A program made the translations under genes and the position numbers. From NCBI GenBank assembly GCA_030761205.1, contig JAULJL010000021.1:13745160-13809159 (forward strand): DNA of 64,000 nucleotides, in the 5' to 3' direction. This stretch comes from Fremontodendron californicum. Its lineage: Eukaryota; Streptophyta; Magnoliopsida; Malvales; Malvaceae. This document shows, one piece after another, positions 11,359 through 22,967 of this stretch. Positions within the stretch are counted from its first letter, which is position 1. Every line of letters begins with the position of its first letter. Below the pieces are notes generated by a model, which saw only the letters and a list, made by a program, of their open reading frames with translations, searched no databases and was not told the DNA's origin.

Positions 11359-13039
11359 TCTGGAGTAGACCTAAAAACTATAGGAAGCTCGGTCGTACTC
11401 CAGTTTGTTAATTCATAGCCCGGTGGACATGGGCGCACCATCCAACTTGCATTTCTATTTCCTATTCCTTCTTCCCTGGCTATGTAGAATACCATGTCTT
11501 GCATCTGTTCTTCCTTGCTCATGTAGAACTTCTCAAAGGCTTGTTCTATCATTACTTACACATCACCGAAATCCTTCTCCCCAAAATCAAAACCAGTCGA
11601 ACGGAAGATGTGAAGGATTGGTGGGAAAGTCATGGGCTCCCACTCCATATCCACACCCGAGAGATGGGCCATCCTCTTATTTCGGTTTTTCTCCAATTGT
11701 TTCCTCTTTTTGTGAGCTTTTGGGAGATATCCGAGATCGAATCGTTCTTTCTTCCCGGTTACTTCAATTGCTTTGGCCATCCCTTGGAGATATTTTCCTA
11801 GTCCCTTTCCTGCTCTGCAGCTTTTCCCTACTGTCGTTCTCACCCCAACCTGGTATTCTTGGATAGTTTCGGCTTTGGAATCTTATGTCCTTCAGTGATG
11901 AACACAACATTAACGAATTCTAGTTACCTGAATGAGCATTCTTTAACATCCTCATTCGGTTCTATGTAGGGGGAGTCAGTGGATGCAAAGGATATGATGT
12001 CCTCCTCTCTCGATACGTTGACTAGGCACCCTTCCATTACAAACTTCAATTTTTGGTGGAGAGATGATGGTACTGCCCCAGCAGAATGGATTCATGACCT
12101 TTCTAATAAACAGTTGTAAGACAGGGTATTGTCCATAACTTGGAAATCAACTTTATAGGTACAGGGACCTATCTCAAGTGGGACTTCAATGGTTCCCATC
12201 ACTTCCAGTTGGGTGCCATCAAAAGCTCTGACTATAGTGTGGCTTGGTAGCATGTAGGACATGTCGACCGACAATTTAGACAAGGTCGCCAAGGGCATCA
12301 CATTTAAAGAAGAACCATTATCCAGGACCACTCGTGGCAGAATGTGCCCCTTGCAAGTAGTCATGATATGAAGGGCTTTAGTAGATCCTACACCATTGGG
12401 TGGTATAGGTGATGTTCCCCACCAACTGAAGAAAAAGTGATCATCTGCTGTGATGTTCCCCACCAACTGTTCTAACTTCTCCACTGATATGTTGTTGGCC
12501 ACATATGCTTGATTCGAAATCCTTAGCAGGGCATTTCTATATGGCTCTGAGTTTAGCAATAGTGAAAGGATCGAAATCCTTGCTGGTTGACAGTGAAGTT
12601 GTTCTACCACATTGTACTCGCTCTGTTTTATAAACTTCAAGAATTCGTAAGCCTCTTTCTCATTAACCGGTTCTTTCATCTTGTTAACCGAGGTTGAATT
12701 TTTCTCCATTCCCTTTGACTGATCCATCTCTGTATGGACCGGTTCTGCTATTCTTTTACCTTTGTCAAATCCCCCTACCTTTTCCATCGGACTTTGTTCA
12801 ACGGTTTCAGGGACATAACATCTGCCACTACGAGTTAGATGTCCTACATCTGTTATATCGGTTGCTATTTGCTGACTTGAAGAGCTCGGCGTTACCATAC
12901 TGCAATCGTATCTTCAAGTATGGAAAAGAAGATGGTAAATCTATAATCATCTTTGGCGTGGTTTCTTTATCAACCGGGATAGCCTTTTCTTCCGGCTCAT
13001 CATAATATATAACCAAAGGTCTGCCCACCCCATAACCAG
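11359..13039 (-). pseudogene. Aspartic protease region of Ogre copy 1, with G-patch-like tail
   Basis: The clearest open stretch, 12092-12898, contains the retropepsin active site VVLDNGSSLNVMPLATL (DNGSS in place of DTGA), then GTIEVPLEIG and VMDNTLSYNCLL, the flap and second-strand regions of Ty3 proteases. After a frame break the sequence continues to a glycine-rich motif, GKGLGKYLQG...LGYLP (about 11740-11820), resembling a G-patch. It ends with CPPGYELTNW...RSTPE at the predicted splice donor. The protease matures Gag and Pol. Compared with copy 2 the protease core is well kept but flanked by frameshifts. Confidence 0.8.
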
Positions 13040-15062
13040 CTGTATTCTCAGTAGTATCTACCTATTCCTCTGTTTCTTCATAGAATTGAGCCTCACCCTC
13101 ATCCATCATTTTCTGAACCTTGGCTAAGAAACCTTCGCACTTCTGTATAATGTGACCCTCACATCTGTGAAACTGACAAAAATCCTTTATCTTCCTCGTA
13201 ACCATTTTCAAACTGGCTTCATCCTGAACTAACCCAGCTTTGACCATTTCAAACCATACTTTTATCATTGACGTCTTCACCTCACTGATATCCCTTTTTA
13301 TCCTACCAACTTCCCTTGACAAAACAGCATTCACCTTGGCCTCTGCGTGATTTAGTAATGGGTTACCCGCAACATTAGGCCCGTTCTTAGATCTGAACTT
13401 TATGACCTCAGTATCAATCAAGGTTTGGACCTTTCGTTAAAAGCAATGCAGTCCTCGGTCGAATGCCCCTGAATTCTAGCATGATATGCGCAGTTAGCAT
13501 TTGCGTTATACCATTTGGGATACAGTGGTTTCAAGGGTTGGAGGTATACTAGTGCAACGAGCTGCCTTTGTAACAGTTTAGGGTATAACTCACCATAGAT
13601 TGTAGGAATAGGATCAAATTGAGGTTTTTGATTATTCTTCGGTGGTCTTTGGTCATTGTGAATAATATTTTGGCTGTTTGATACGGTGTTTTGGGGAATA
13701 ACTATTTGCGAGATATGCCAGTTGGGTATGGTTGTTGCGGTATGGCTGTGTAGGGAAAAGGCTTTTGGGTAAGGTGGTTCATGACAGTGTAGTAGGGATT
13801 GTATGCCGGGTAAGGTTCATATGGTGTAGGAGGTGTATAGGGACGGTGATTATAACTGACTGATGAGTTTCCCCTTCTTTCTTTTTGGCGGAGATTGTCT
13901 TCTTTCGAGTAGCAGACTCTCCACCTTCCATCTTTCCACTCTTAATGGCGACTTCTATCATTTCACCGGATATGACCATATCCGCAAAATCCTTAGTGGA
14001 ACTACCCACCAACTTGTCATAGTACAGTGTCTTTAAAGTGTTGATGAAAAAAACCGTAGTTTCTTTACTGGTCAAAGAGATTGCACCTGAGTGGCCAAAT
14101 CTCTCCACCTTTGAGAATACTCCTTGAAGCTTTCAGTAGCTTTTTTCTCCATGTTTTGCAAAGTGAGACGGTCAGGCACCATATTAGTCACATGCTTGTA
14201 ATGTTCCATAAATGCTCTGGCCAAATGCATCCAAGAGCGAATTTTAGTTCGGGTTAACTGATTATACGAACGGGTTGCAGAACCTGTTAAGCTGTCTTGG
14301 AAGCAGTAGAGGAGTAGCTTTTCATCCTCATCATGTCCAGTCATTTTCTAGCAGTACATGGTTAAGTGTGCCGACGGGTTGGTGGACCCATCATACTTCT
14401 CAAAATCTGGTACCTTAAACTTGGGGGGAATTACCACCCATGCACCAGACTCATTTCTTTGGCATCCAGGCTGCCGAACAATTCTGTACCTTCCAAGGCC
14501 CTTAACCTCTCTTCCAATAACTGATACTTTTTTTTTTGTGATTTAGTAGATTCAATCTTTTTCAATTCGGCCATCTTTGCTTTCTCTTTCTTAGCGAGCT
14601 CTTCAAAATCCAAAACATCAACAGGATCAGTTGGGTCAGCCCCAATGTTAACATTTTCGGGAGCCTGTTTCTGTGCTTCTGCCATCAGTTGGATGTAAAC
14701 AAAAGGCGCTGCCCCTGTCGAAAGCTCAATTCCAGTATTTTGGGTTGTTTGGCCATTTATTTTCACGGCTTCAGGTCGGCCATCTTGATTTACTACCACT
14801 CTTCCTGCAACTGAATTCTCAACTGGCCCTTTCTGCCTAAGCATGGCATTCATCATTTTCATAAGCTTGGCCATCTGCTCTCGATTCTTCCTGGGATTTA
14901 GCCAATTGCTCTTTTAGTTCCTTCTAAGCCCTTTCCATCCTTTTGATACGGGTAGTATGTTCATTCTCCATAATTCTGGCCTGAGATCTGGTATTATAAC
15001 AGTGCTGAACAATTTGGTTCTTTCGGAGGACGCCCAATTTTTACCTTGAGTTCAAAAACCAT
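13040..15062 (-). pseudogene. Gag of Ogre copy 1 (decayed)
   Basis: The start is placed at ATG 15062 (MVFELKVKIGRP) because copy 2 has the same start at 58766. Next comes a coiled-coil-prone stretch (AKSQEESR, MAKLMKMMNAML), the retrotransposon Gag domain at about 14072-14344 (HDEDEKLLLYCFQDSL, WMHLARAFMEHY, ESFKEYSQRWRDLA), a proline/tyrosine-rich segment, and a Tat-type zinc knuckle CQFHRCEGHIIQKC near 13140-13180. Gag forms the virus-like particle and packages RNA. At least four frame breaks interrupt it. The block 13430-13780 has no long open frame but aligns with the YTPP-rich part of copy 2. Confidence 0.8.
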
Positions 15063-15276
15063 GGATTAGAACTCTGTGATTTATTCTTTATGCTTTTTTT
15101 ATGAATGAATGAATATATAATGGAATGAATAAATGAATGACTAAGTACATGAATATGTATGATAAATGAATAAATGAATGAATATATAATGAAATGAATA
15201 GATGAATGACTAAGTACATGAATATGTATAATAAAAAATGTATGAATGCATTTGAAAGTATTAGCCCCGGGATAAT
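15063..15276. repeat. ATGAATGA microsatellite between ORF1 and gag (copy 1)
   Basis: Runs of 'aatgaatga' and 'ctaagtacatgaatatgtat' variants fill 15090-15245. Copy 2 has the same array at 58800-59005, so it belongs to the element. The last five bases, ATAAT (15272-15276), are the left target-site duplication of element A. Confidence 0.8.
15272..15276. repeat. Left target-site duplication (ATAAT) of Athila element A
   Basis: ATAAT precedes the LTR TG at 15277 and recurs directly after the other LTR at 28321-28325. Copy 2 shows the uninterrupted site (GGGATAATTCCAACC near 59030). A 5 bp duplication is the normal footprint of Ty3/gypsy integrase. Confidence 0.95.
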
Positions 15277-17098
15277 TGATAACTCGTATAATTATATAGT
15301 TTTTAGTTATGTTTTATTATTGTTTTGTGTCAAATACGAGTTATTATTGTTTAGTCTAAATTGTGTTTATGATCTTTTATATTTTTATGTAATTTGGTGT
15401 TTTTCACAAGTTTCTTTGAGTGATTTCAGATTACTAGAACTAAGGGCAAATCCAGTTCAGTTCCAGTTCCGACACCTTTTGCCATATCAGCTATATCTGG
15501 AGTTTCACTGAAGCAATAAGGCTGAAATTTTAACCGTGCAAAGTTAAGAGGCATATCTATCTTTTTCATGTTTACACTTCTTGAAACGGAGTCGTTTTCC
15601 CTAGCGAAATCGACCATCAAGTTGGCTGATGTGCAATGACGTCTGTGCTGACCTATTTTCGTATTTTGCCCATATCTTCTTATCCACATCAGCAAATGAG
15701 CTGATTCCAACGGCTATGGATCAGTAACTGACAGGGGAACATTTTTCTAGAAGACCATTTGATCAGATCAGGCCTCCAATATTGACAAAATCGACCATCA
15801 AGTTGGCTGATCAAAATTGTCATACAATATGACGAAAATTGTTAGAAAAATGCACCCACCTATTATACCTACCTTTGAAATTTGTAAAGCTTGTCTCTTG
15901 TCATTTAGCCCTCCAAAATGTGTATAAATAGAGGGCCTTGGATGATTGTAGAGGATCATATTGTACATTGGTAGGATATTAGCCATTGTAATAAAATTCT
16001 CTAAGTTTTCTTCTTCTTTCTTTTCTCTAGTTTTCTTTTTCTTTATTTTCTTCTTCTTCTTTCTTTCTTTTATTTCCTTCTTAGATTCTCTTTAATTTTA
16101 TGTTTATGTTTACAATGCCTATGCTAGGCTAAACTTCTATTTGGTTAAGGGTGATTTCAAAGCCCTAGACATGTTTTGTGATTGATTTTCAGATTCTATC
16201 TATCATTAATTTTCTATCAAAGTTGCTTATGTTCTTCTACAAGAATTGTTCATGATGTTGTCTTGATTTATTTAGGTGTACAACTAGATAGATCTTGATA
16301 ATTATCTATTGCTAGTCTAGGAGTCTTGATCCGTGTAATTGTCTTGATTTCCTATTCATAAGTGGCAATTTGTGATTAATGATTATGGTCAAGTTTTCAA
16401 TAATTGCAAAGTGGAACATAACCTAAGTTGAACAATCCGAGCTTATGTGTTTGTTGCTTAGATCAACCTATCTTCCTCATCATAAAGCTGCCATTAAATT
16501 GAATTTAGAGAGCTTATTCTAGGTTGTTTAATGGTTAGAGATTAAATAGAGAGCTTGTTCTATTTAACGACAAACTAAGGAAAGATTGGGATAACAGAGC
16601 TTGTTGTTATCTACGGTTGTTAACTTTGATAGTTGGTTGATATTAATAGATCTGAAATTGATTCTTAATGATGTCTAGTGGTGGAGAATGAAACCTTAAC
16701 CATATTTTTCATATTTGATTCTTCTTACTTACTTGTTTTCTTACTTTTCTAGTTTGCTTATTTTTAAAAGTATATTTATTTTTATTGGCTGGTTATACCG
16801 CCTAATTTGTATATTAACATTGTTTTATTTTTATTGGCTGGTTATACCGCCTAATTTAGTATATATATTTTTATTGGCTGGTTATACCGCCTTGCATCTT
16901 ATTCTTATTATTTACTTTAGTTTAAATCTGGCTTCAAAAACCCCTTTTCTTTTATTGTTCTCTTTGAACGTAAGTTATAAACTAATAACTCATAGATTAA
17001 AACCCAATCCCTGAGGACTCGACCCTTGCTAATCATTATACTTACAATTGATCTTTTTAGTGCAAGGTTAAATAAGATACACTCTTTTGGGTGCATCA
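15277..17098 (+). repeat. 5' LTR of element A (1822 bp)
   Basis: Starts TGATAACTCG and ends GGGTGCATCA. A TATA box (15923-15930) and an AATAAA (15990-15995) place U3/R near 15950. The first 770 bases are shared with element B; from about 16050 on, R/U5 is unrelated to B. Near the end it carries three copies of 'TTGGCTGGTTATACCGCC' (16776-16900), one more than in the 3' LTR. Hydrophobic open frames inside it, for example 16715-17014, are low-complexity reading and not genes. Confidence 0.93.
15923..15995 (+). promoter_or_regulatory. Core promoter and polyadenylation signal of element A's LTR
   Basis: TATAAATA at 15923-15930 is followed 60 bases later by AATAAA at 15990-15995 and then a long T/C-rich tract. 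The same arrangement occurs in the 3' LTR near 27185 and in element B (TATA 45452-45459, AATAAA 45519-45524). It marks the transcription start and the R region. Confidence 0.75.
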
Positions 17099-17205
17099 AA
17101 TTTTTGGCGCCGTTGCCGGGGATTGCTTTCTTTAGTTTATTAGTTTATTGGTTTATTCTTATTTTCTGTTCTAATTATTTACTTTCTTATTTTTTTTATT
17201 AGTGA
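17099..17205 (+). other. Leader of element A with tRNA-Asp primer binding site (17105-17122)
   Basis: Six bases after the LTR lies TGGCGCCGTTGCCGGGGA, complementary to the 3' end of plant tRNA-Asp, the primer used by Athila elements. The rest is T-rich and leads to the polyprotein ATG at 17206; a second in-frame ATG at 17320 (MAAADNRT) may be the true start. Confidence 0.88.
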
Positions 17206-20200
17206 ATGTTCCAAGCTCCCAAAGAAGACTTACGACTTAGGAAAATTCGGGAATTTATAACTTCTCACCAACAACTAATCGAGGAGTTGATCCAAAACAT
17301 CCAAGAGAAGCAAGGAGAGATGGCAGCAGCTGACAACCGAACTCTCAAGGAGCTAGCCGCTCCGGACTTGGGTCAACAACCATTATGCATTGAATATGCT
17401 AATCTTGAGGTAGCTTTTGAATTAAAATCTGGTTTGATTCATCTTCTCCCAACTTTTCATGGTTTTGCAGGAGAGGATCCAAATAAGCACCTCAAGGAAT
17501 TCCATGTAGTTTGCTCAAGCATGAGACCAACAGGGGTCACGGAAGAGCAAGTTAAGTTGAGAGCCTTCCCATTCTCTCTAGCTGATTCAGCAAAGGAATG
17601 GCTCTACTATCTACCATCCGGGACCATCACTACATGGAATGATTTGAAGAAAGCATTCTTGGAAAGGTATTTCCCAGCATCTAAGGCTGCCAACATTAGG
17701 AAAGAGATATGTGGGATTCGGCAATACAACGGAGAGTCCTTATATGAATATTGGGAGAGGTTCAAGAAACTTTGTGCATCATGTCCACACCATCAAATAA
17801 GTGAACAACTTCTCATCCAATACTTCTATGAAGGTCTCATGCCCATGGAGAGAAGTATGATAGATGCCGCTAGTGGGGGAGCTCTAGTTGATAAGACTCC
17901 CAGGGCTGCTAGAACATTAATCTCCAACATGGCAGCCAATTCTCAACAGTTCTCAATGAGACAAGATCCACCACCACAACCCAAGAGAGTTAATGAGGTA
18001 AGTATATCATCCCTTGAACAAAAATTTGATAAACTGACTTCTCTTGTTCAACAATTGGCTGTAGGTAAAATACAACAAATAAAGGCTTGTGGCATATGTT
18101 CAAACATAGGGCACCAAACTGATATGTGTCCAACACTTCAAGAGGATACCAATGAACATGTGAATGCCATGGGTGGATTTCAGAACCAATCAAGGAAATA
18201 TGATCCCTACTCAAACACTTACAATCCAGGATGGAGGGATCATCCAAACTTCAATTATGGAGGGAACCAATCACAAACTATTCCTCCACCATTTGACCAC
18301 AGGCCACCGGGTTTTCAGCAAAGAGTGCAACAACCATACCAAACCCGACAACAACTACCACCCACCCAAAATTCAGGTACTTCTCTTGAAGATCTTGTTA
18401 AAGCTCTTTCTACTAATACAATTCAATTTCAACAGGAAACAAAGACAAGTATTCGAAATTTGGAGACTCAAATAGGGCAATTGGCAACAACCATGAGTCA
18501 AATGCAAGCAAGGAATTCTGGGAAATTACCTTCCCAAACCATAGTGAATCCAAGAGAGAATGCCAATGCTATAACTTTAAGAAGTGGGAAACAGCTAGAG
18601 ACACCACAAAATGATAGTGCTCAAGGGGAGAACAATACCATGGCATCCTCTTCACATCCCAACGAGCCACTAAAAAAGGTAATTTCTAAACCATCCTTTC
18701 CTTCTTATATAACTCCTCCACCTTTTCCTGGCAGGTTAGCAAAGTCCAAGAAGGAGGAGCAAGAGAAGGAAATTTTGGAAACTTTCCGGAAAGTAGAGGT
18801 GAACATTCCATTACTAGATGCTATCAAGCAAGTGCCAAGATATGCCAAGTTCCTAAAAGAGTTGTGCACATCTAAACGGAAGTTGAAATGGAATGAAAAG
18901 GTAAGTGTGGGGGAGAATGTGTCAGCTGTTCTTCAAAAGAAACTCCCACCTAAATGCAAGGATCCAGGTATGTTTACCATTCCTTGTAAGATAGGCAACA
19001 CCAGGTTTGAGCGTGCTATGCTAGATCTAGGGGCATCTATTAATGTCATGCCATATTCAATTTATGCTTCATTGAATCTAGGACCATTAGAGGAAACCGG
19101 TGTTATAATACAACTTGCTGACCGTTCTAACACTTATCCAAGAGGAGTTGTAGAAGACGTTCTTGTACAGGTTAATGAATTGGTTTTTCCCGCCGACTTT
19201 TATGTTCTTGAGATGGAAGATGAGATGTCTTCTAATCCCACACCTATTCTATTAGGGAGACCATTCTTGAAAACAGCAAGAACTAAAATAGATGTACATG
19301 ATGGCACTTTAACTATGGAATTTGATGGTGAAATAATTCGTTTTAACATTTTTGAGGCCATGAGATATCCTAGTGATGTGCATTCTGTTTTTAATATTGA
19401 TATAATTGACTCACTAGTGCAGCAAGCTTATGAGCTAGATGGTGAAGATAGTGTAGAAATAGTCCTTAGCAACCATCTCGGAATGGGGAATGCTAAACTA
19501 GCCTTGAGTGACCAGGTGGAAGGGGCACTAGAATCTTTACACTCGCTGCTACCTAAAGATACAAGGTTTGATGTTTCATTTATTGATTTGCCTTTATCTA
19601 ATGAGAAACTTCTACCTTCCATTTTGCAGGCACCAACTTTAGAGTTGAAACCACTACCGAACCACTTGAAATATGTGTTCCTAGGTAAAAAGGACACACT
19701 ACCGATCATCATTGCCAAAGAGCTCACACCTTTGCAAGAAGAGCGACTTATCCGGGTGCTTAGAGAGCATAAAACAGCAATTGGTTGGACAATTGCCGAT
19801 ATCAAGGGAATAAGCCCATCCATGTGCATGCACCGGATTTTGTTAGAGGAAGGGTCCAAACCAACAAGAGAAGCACAAAGAAGATTGAACCCTCCTATGA
19901 TGGAGGTTGTGAAAAAGGAGATACTGAAGCTCCTAGATGTTGGAGTGATCTATCCTATCTCGGATAGCAAATGGGTGAGCCCGGTCCAAGTGGTTCCAAA
20001 GAAATCAGGTGTAACGGTGGTAACAAATATTGAGAATGAACTTGTTCCTACTAGGATTCAAACAGGATGGCGAGTTTGTATTGATTATCGTAAACTTAAT
20101 TCCACAACTCGCAAACACCACTTTCCTTTACCTTTTATTGATCAAATGCTTGAAAGGTTAGCTGGCCATTCTCATTATTGTTTTCTTGATGGTTTTTCAG

Positions 20201-22539
20201 GTTATAATCAGATAGCCATTGCTCCGGAGGACCAAGAGAAAACAACATTCACATGTCCATTTGGTACTTTTGCATACCGGCGTATGCCATTTGGTCTTTG
20301 TAATGCACCAGCTACATTCCAAAGGTGTATGGTTAGCATATTTTCAGATTATGTAGAGAATATCATAGAAGTGTTTATGGATGATTTTAGTGTCTATGGT
20401 GATTCTTTTGATAGATGTCTAGAGAACCTTACACTCGTACTTGAAAGATGCATGGAAACTAACCTTGTTTTGAATTGGGAAAAATGTCACTTTATGGTAG
20501 AACAAGGAATAGTTTTGGGCCATGTTATTTCTTCTAGAGGGATAGAGGTTGATAAGTCTAAAATAGATATTATGCATTCTTTACCACCTCCCACAAATGT
20601 GAGAGAGGTTCGTTCTTTTCTTGGACATGCAGGTTTCTATAGGAGATTTATCAAAGACTTCTCAAAGATCACATTACCTCTTTGCAAGCTACTACAAAAA
20701 GATGTGGTTTTCCACTTTGATGATAAATGCAAAGAGGCGTTTGAAACATTGAAGGGACTCTTGACATCAGCTCCTATCATCCAACCACCAGATTGGAATG
20801 TACCTTTTGAAATCATGTGTGATGCTAGTGACTATGCCATTGGAGTTGTTTTGGGCCAACGGGTTGGCAAAGCCTCACATGCCATTTATTATACCTCCCG
20901 AACTCTTAATGATGCTCAATTGAACTATTCCACTACTGAAAAAGAACTTTTGGCTGTTGTATTTGCTTTAGAAAAATTTCGATCTTATTTAATTGGTACT
21001 AAAGTAATTGTATATTCTGACCATGCAGCCCTTAAGTACTTACTCACTAAAAAAGAGGCCAAACCAAGGTTGATTAGATGGATACTTCTCTTACAAGAGT
21101 TTGATTTGGAGATAAAAGATAAGAGAGGTAGTGACAACCTGGTTGCGGACCATCTTAGCCGTTTAGTTCATGAAGAGGATGCACTACCCTTGAATGAGAA
21201 CTTTCCGGATGAGCAACTTCTTTTTATAAGTACAACAACTCCTTGGTATGCTGATATTGTTAATTACTTAGTTACCAAGAAGTTGCCACAAGAGTTGACA
21301 CAAGCTCAAAGAAATAAGATCAAGAGTGATGCCAAATACTACATATGGGATGATCCTTACCTTTGGAAGCATTGCTCCGATCAGATTATAAGAAGGTGTG
21401 TACTCGAAACTGAATTTCAATCTATTCTCACCTTTTGTCACTCTTATGCATGTGGAGGACACTTTGGATCCAAAAGAACAGCCATGAAAGTTCTTGATTC
21501 TGGATTTTATTGGCCTACCATATTCAAAGATGCATACCTCTTTTGCAAGTCATGTGATCGTTGCCAAAGAACAGGTAACTTAGGTGCTAGAAATCAAATG
21601 CCTCAAACTCCAATACTTATTGTTGAAATTTTTGATGTATGGGGCATGGATTTCATGGGACCTTTTCCTCCTTCTTTTGGTAATCTTTATATTTTACTTG
21701 CCGTTGATTATGTTTCAAAGTGGGTGGAAGCAAAATCCACTAGGACTAATGACTCTAAAGTTGTTTCAGATTTTGTCAAGACTAACATCTTTGCTAGGTT
21801 TGGAACGCCAAAGGCCATAATCAGCGATAGAGGTACTCACTTTTGCAATAGGACTATGGAAGCACTTTTGAGGAAGTATAACATCACACACAAGGTCTCC
21901 ACCTCATATCATCCTCAAACTAGTGGGCAAGCTGAAGTGTCAAACCGAGAAGTTAAGTCCATCCTTGAAAAGACAGTTAATCCAAATAGGAAGGATTGGA
22001 GTTCACGACTTGATGATGCACTTTGGGCTTATAGGACAGCATATAAGACACCCATTGGTATGTCTCCTTATCGACTTGTTTATGGTAAGCCTTGTCATCT
22101 TCCGGTTGAATTGGAACATAAATCATATTGGGCTATCAAACAATGCAACATGGAGATGGATGAGACAGGAAAGAAAAGAAAACTTGACCTACAAGAATTA
22201 GAGGAGATAAGGAATGATGCCTATCAGAATTCTAGGATTTACAAGGAAAAGACTAAGGCATTCCATGACAAGATGATATCAAGAAAGGAATTTGTTGTTG
22301 GACAAAAAGTTCTTCTCTTCCATTCACGCCTTAAGTTATATCCAGGTAAGTTACGTTCTCGTTGGGTTGGACCTTTTGTTATTACTAATGTATTTACTCA
22401 TGGTGCAGTTGAAATCCAAAGCCCAAAAACAGATAAGGCATTCAAAGTGAATGGTCATAGATTGAAGCCTTACTATGAGAACTTTCCAATACAAGATGTG
22501 GAGGAGTTTCCACTTTTTGAGCCAAAGTATGTTGAATAA
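17206..22539 (+). CDS. Athila Gag-Pol polyprotein of element A (1777 aa, intact)
   Basis: One uninterrupted frame. The Gag domain spans about residues 60-230 (FPFSLADSAKEWLYYLPSG, YFYEGLMPMER), with a CCHC zinc knuckle at about 295-308 (CGICSNIGHQTDMC). The protease active site is LDLGASINVMP at about 605. RT follows (WRVCIDYRKLNS, FLDGFSGYNQIA, FMDDF near 1056), then one RNase H (DASDYAIGVVLGQ, TEKELLAVVFALEKF, SDHAALKYLL). Integrase has HHCC residues from about 1410, catalytic aspartates in GMDFMGPF and ISDRGTHF, the glutamate in SGQAEVSNRE, and a C-terminal GPFVITNVF domain. All catalytic residues I checked are present, so this may be a functional source of enzymes. The start could be residue 39 (17320). 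Overlapping ORFs in other frames are shadows. Confidence 0.95.
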   Translation: MFQAPKEDLRLRKIREFITSHQQLIEELIQNIQEKQGEMAAADNRTLKELAAPDLGQQPLCIEYANLEVAFELKSGLIHLLPTFHGFAGEDPNKHLKEFHVVCSSMRPTGVTEEQVKLRAFPFSLADSAKEWLYYLPSGTITTWNDLKKAFLERYFPASKAANIRKEICGIRQYNGESLYEYWERFKKLCASCPHHQISEQLLIQYFYEGLMPMERSMIDAASGGALVDKTPRAARTLISNMAANSQQFSMRQDPPPQPKRVNEVSISSLEQKFDKLTSLVQQLAVGKIQQIKACGICSNIGHQTDMCPTLQEDTNEHVNAMGGFQNQSRKYDPYSNTYNPGWRDHPNFNYGGNQSQTIPPPFDHRPPGFQQRVQQPYQTRQQLPPTQNSGTSLEDLVKALSTNTIQFQQETKTSIRNLETQIGQLATTMSQMQARNSGKLPSQTIVNPRENANAITLRSGKQLETPQNDSAQGENNTMASSSHPNEPLKKVISKPSFPSYITPPPFPGRLAKSKKEEQEKEILETFRKVEVNIPLLDAIKQVPRYAKFLKELCTSKRKLKWNEKVSVGENVSAVLQKKLPPKCKDPGMFTIPCKIGNTRFERAMLDLGASINVMPYSIYASLNLGPLEETGVIIQLADRSNTYPRGVVEDVLVQVNELVFPADFYVLEMEDEMSSNPTPILLGRPFLKTARTKIDVHDGTLTMEFDGEIIRFNIFEAMRYPSDVHSVFNIDIIDSLVQQAYELDGEDSVEIVLSNHLGMGNAKLALSDQVEGALESLHSLLPKDTRFDVSFIDLPLSNEKLLPSILQAPTLELKPLPNHLKYVFLGKKDTLPIIIAKELTPLQEERLIRVLREHKTAIGWTIADIKGISPSMCMHRILLEEGSKPTREAQRRLNPPMMEVVKKEILKLLDVGVIYPISDSKWVSPVQVVPKKSGVTVVTNIENELVPTRIQTGWRVCIDYRKLNSTTRKHHFPLPFIDQMLERLAGHSHYCFLDGFSGYNQIAIAPEDQEKTTFTCPFGTFAYRRMPFGLCNAPATFQRCMVSIFSDYVENIIEVFMDDFSVYGDSFDRCLENLTLVLERCMETNLVLNWEKCHFMVEQGIVLGHVISSRGIEVDKSKIDIMHSLPPPTNVREVRSFLGHAGFYRRFIKDFSKITLPLCKLLQKDVVFHFDDKCKEAFETLKGLLTSAPIIQPPDWNVPFEIMCDASDYAIGVVLGQRVGKASHAIYYTSRTLNDAQLNYSTTEKELLAVVFALEKFRSYLIGTKVIVYSDHAALKYLLTKKEAKPRLIRWILLLQEFDLEIKDKRGSDNLVADHLSRLVHEEDALPLNENFPDEQLLFISTTTPWYADIVNYLVTKKLPQELTQAQRNKIKSDAKYYIWDDPYLWKHCSDQIIRRCVLETEFQSILTFCHSYACGGHFGSKRTAMKVLDSGFYWPTIFKDAYLFCKSCDRCQRTGNLGARNQMPQTPILIVEIFDVWGMDFMGPFPPSFGNLYILLAVDYVSKWVEAKSTRTNDSKVVSDFVKTNIFARFGTPKAIISDRGTHFCNRTMEALLRKYNITHKVSTSYHPQTSGQAEVSNREVKSILEKTVNPNRKDWSSRLDDALWAYRTAYKTPIGMSPYRLVYGKPCHLPVELEHKSYWAIKQCNMEMDETGKKRKLDLQELEEIRNDAYQNSRIYKEKTKAFHDKMISRKEFVVGQKVLLFHSRLKLYPGKLRSRWVGPFVITNVFTHGAVEIQSPKTDKAFKVNGHRLKPYYENFPIQDVEEFPLFEPKYVE

Positions 22540-22967
22540 TAATGGCATGGGTCTAAGTTAGGCTGAGGACAATAAACCAAGCGCTTCTTGGGAGGCAACC
22601 CAAAAGGATGGAGAGCATCTATTATATCAGATTTGCATATTCCTTACTCTCCATCATTCTATCTTTTATTGTTTTTCTTTTCTTTTGTTTAATAGTTCTT
22701 TTCTCTTACATATAATTCTTGCATTGGGGGATAATAGCATTACATTGAGGACAATGTAAAAATTATGTGTGGGGGGAAGAATTTAGGATTTTATTTAGAG
22801 TGTTTTGTTTTTGAGTTTTGTTTATGTTGTTTTTCTTTCTGATCCTTGTTTTGAAAATAACTAGATGTAAATATAATTTTTATTTTTTTACCCCGGTTAA
22901 ATGGCGGATAACGGTACTCCGTGATTATTTAAATCGGTTCCATCAGCTACCCACAAAACTGATATTG
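22540..22967 (+). other. Junction region after element A pol, with PPT-like motif and scrap of B-type integrase
   Basis: At 22742-22757 is the palindromic ACATTGAGGACAATGT, followed by GTGTGGGGGG (22767-22776), the usual pre-3'-end signature of Athila elements, yet here 3.8 kb from the 3' LTR. The block 22690-22805 recurs, diverged, at 24917-25030. From about 22826 to 22863 the sequence matches, with one difference, the end of the integrase frame of element B (52020-52057), including its stop codon. Downstream the two elements remain near-identical apart from a short A-rich stretch. This is the left recombination boundary of the cassette. Confidence 0.85.

Noticed and set aside
16715..17014. 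Hydrophobic 99-residue ORF as an envelope-like membrane protein
   Set aside because: Lies in LTR R/U5 over T-rich sequence and repeats; the frame is not kept in the other LTR.
17105..17122. tRNA-Asp gene
   Set aside because: Only the 18 bases complementary to the tRNA 3' end are present: a primer binding site.
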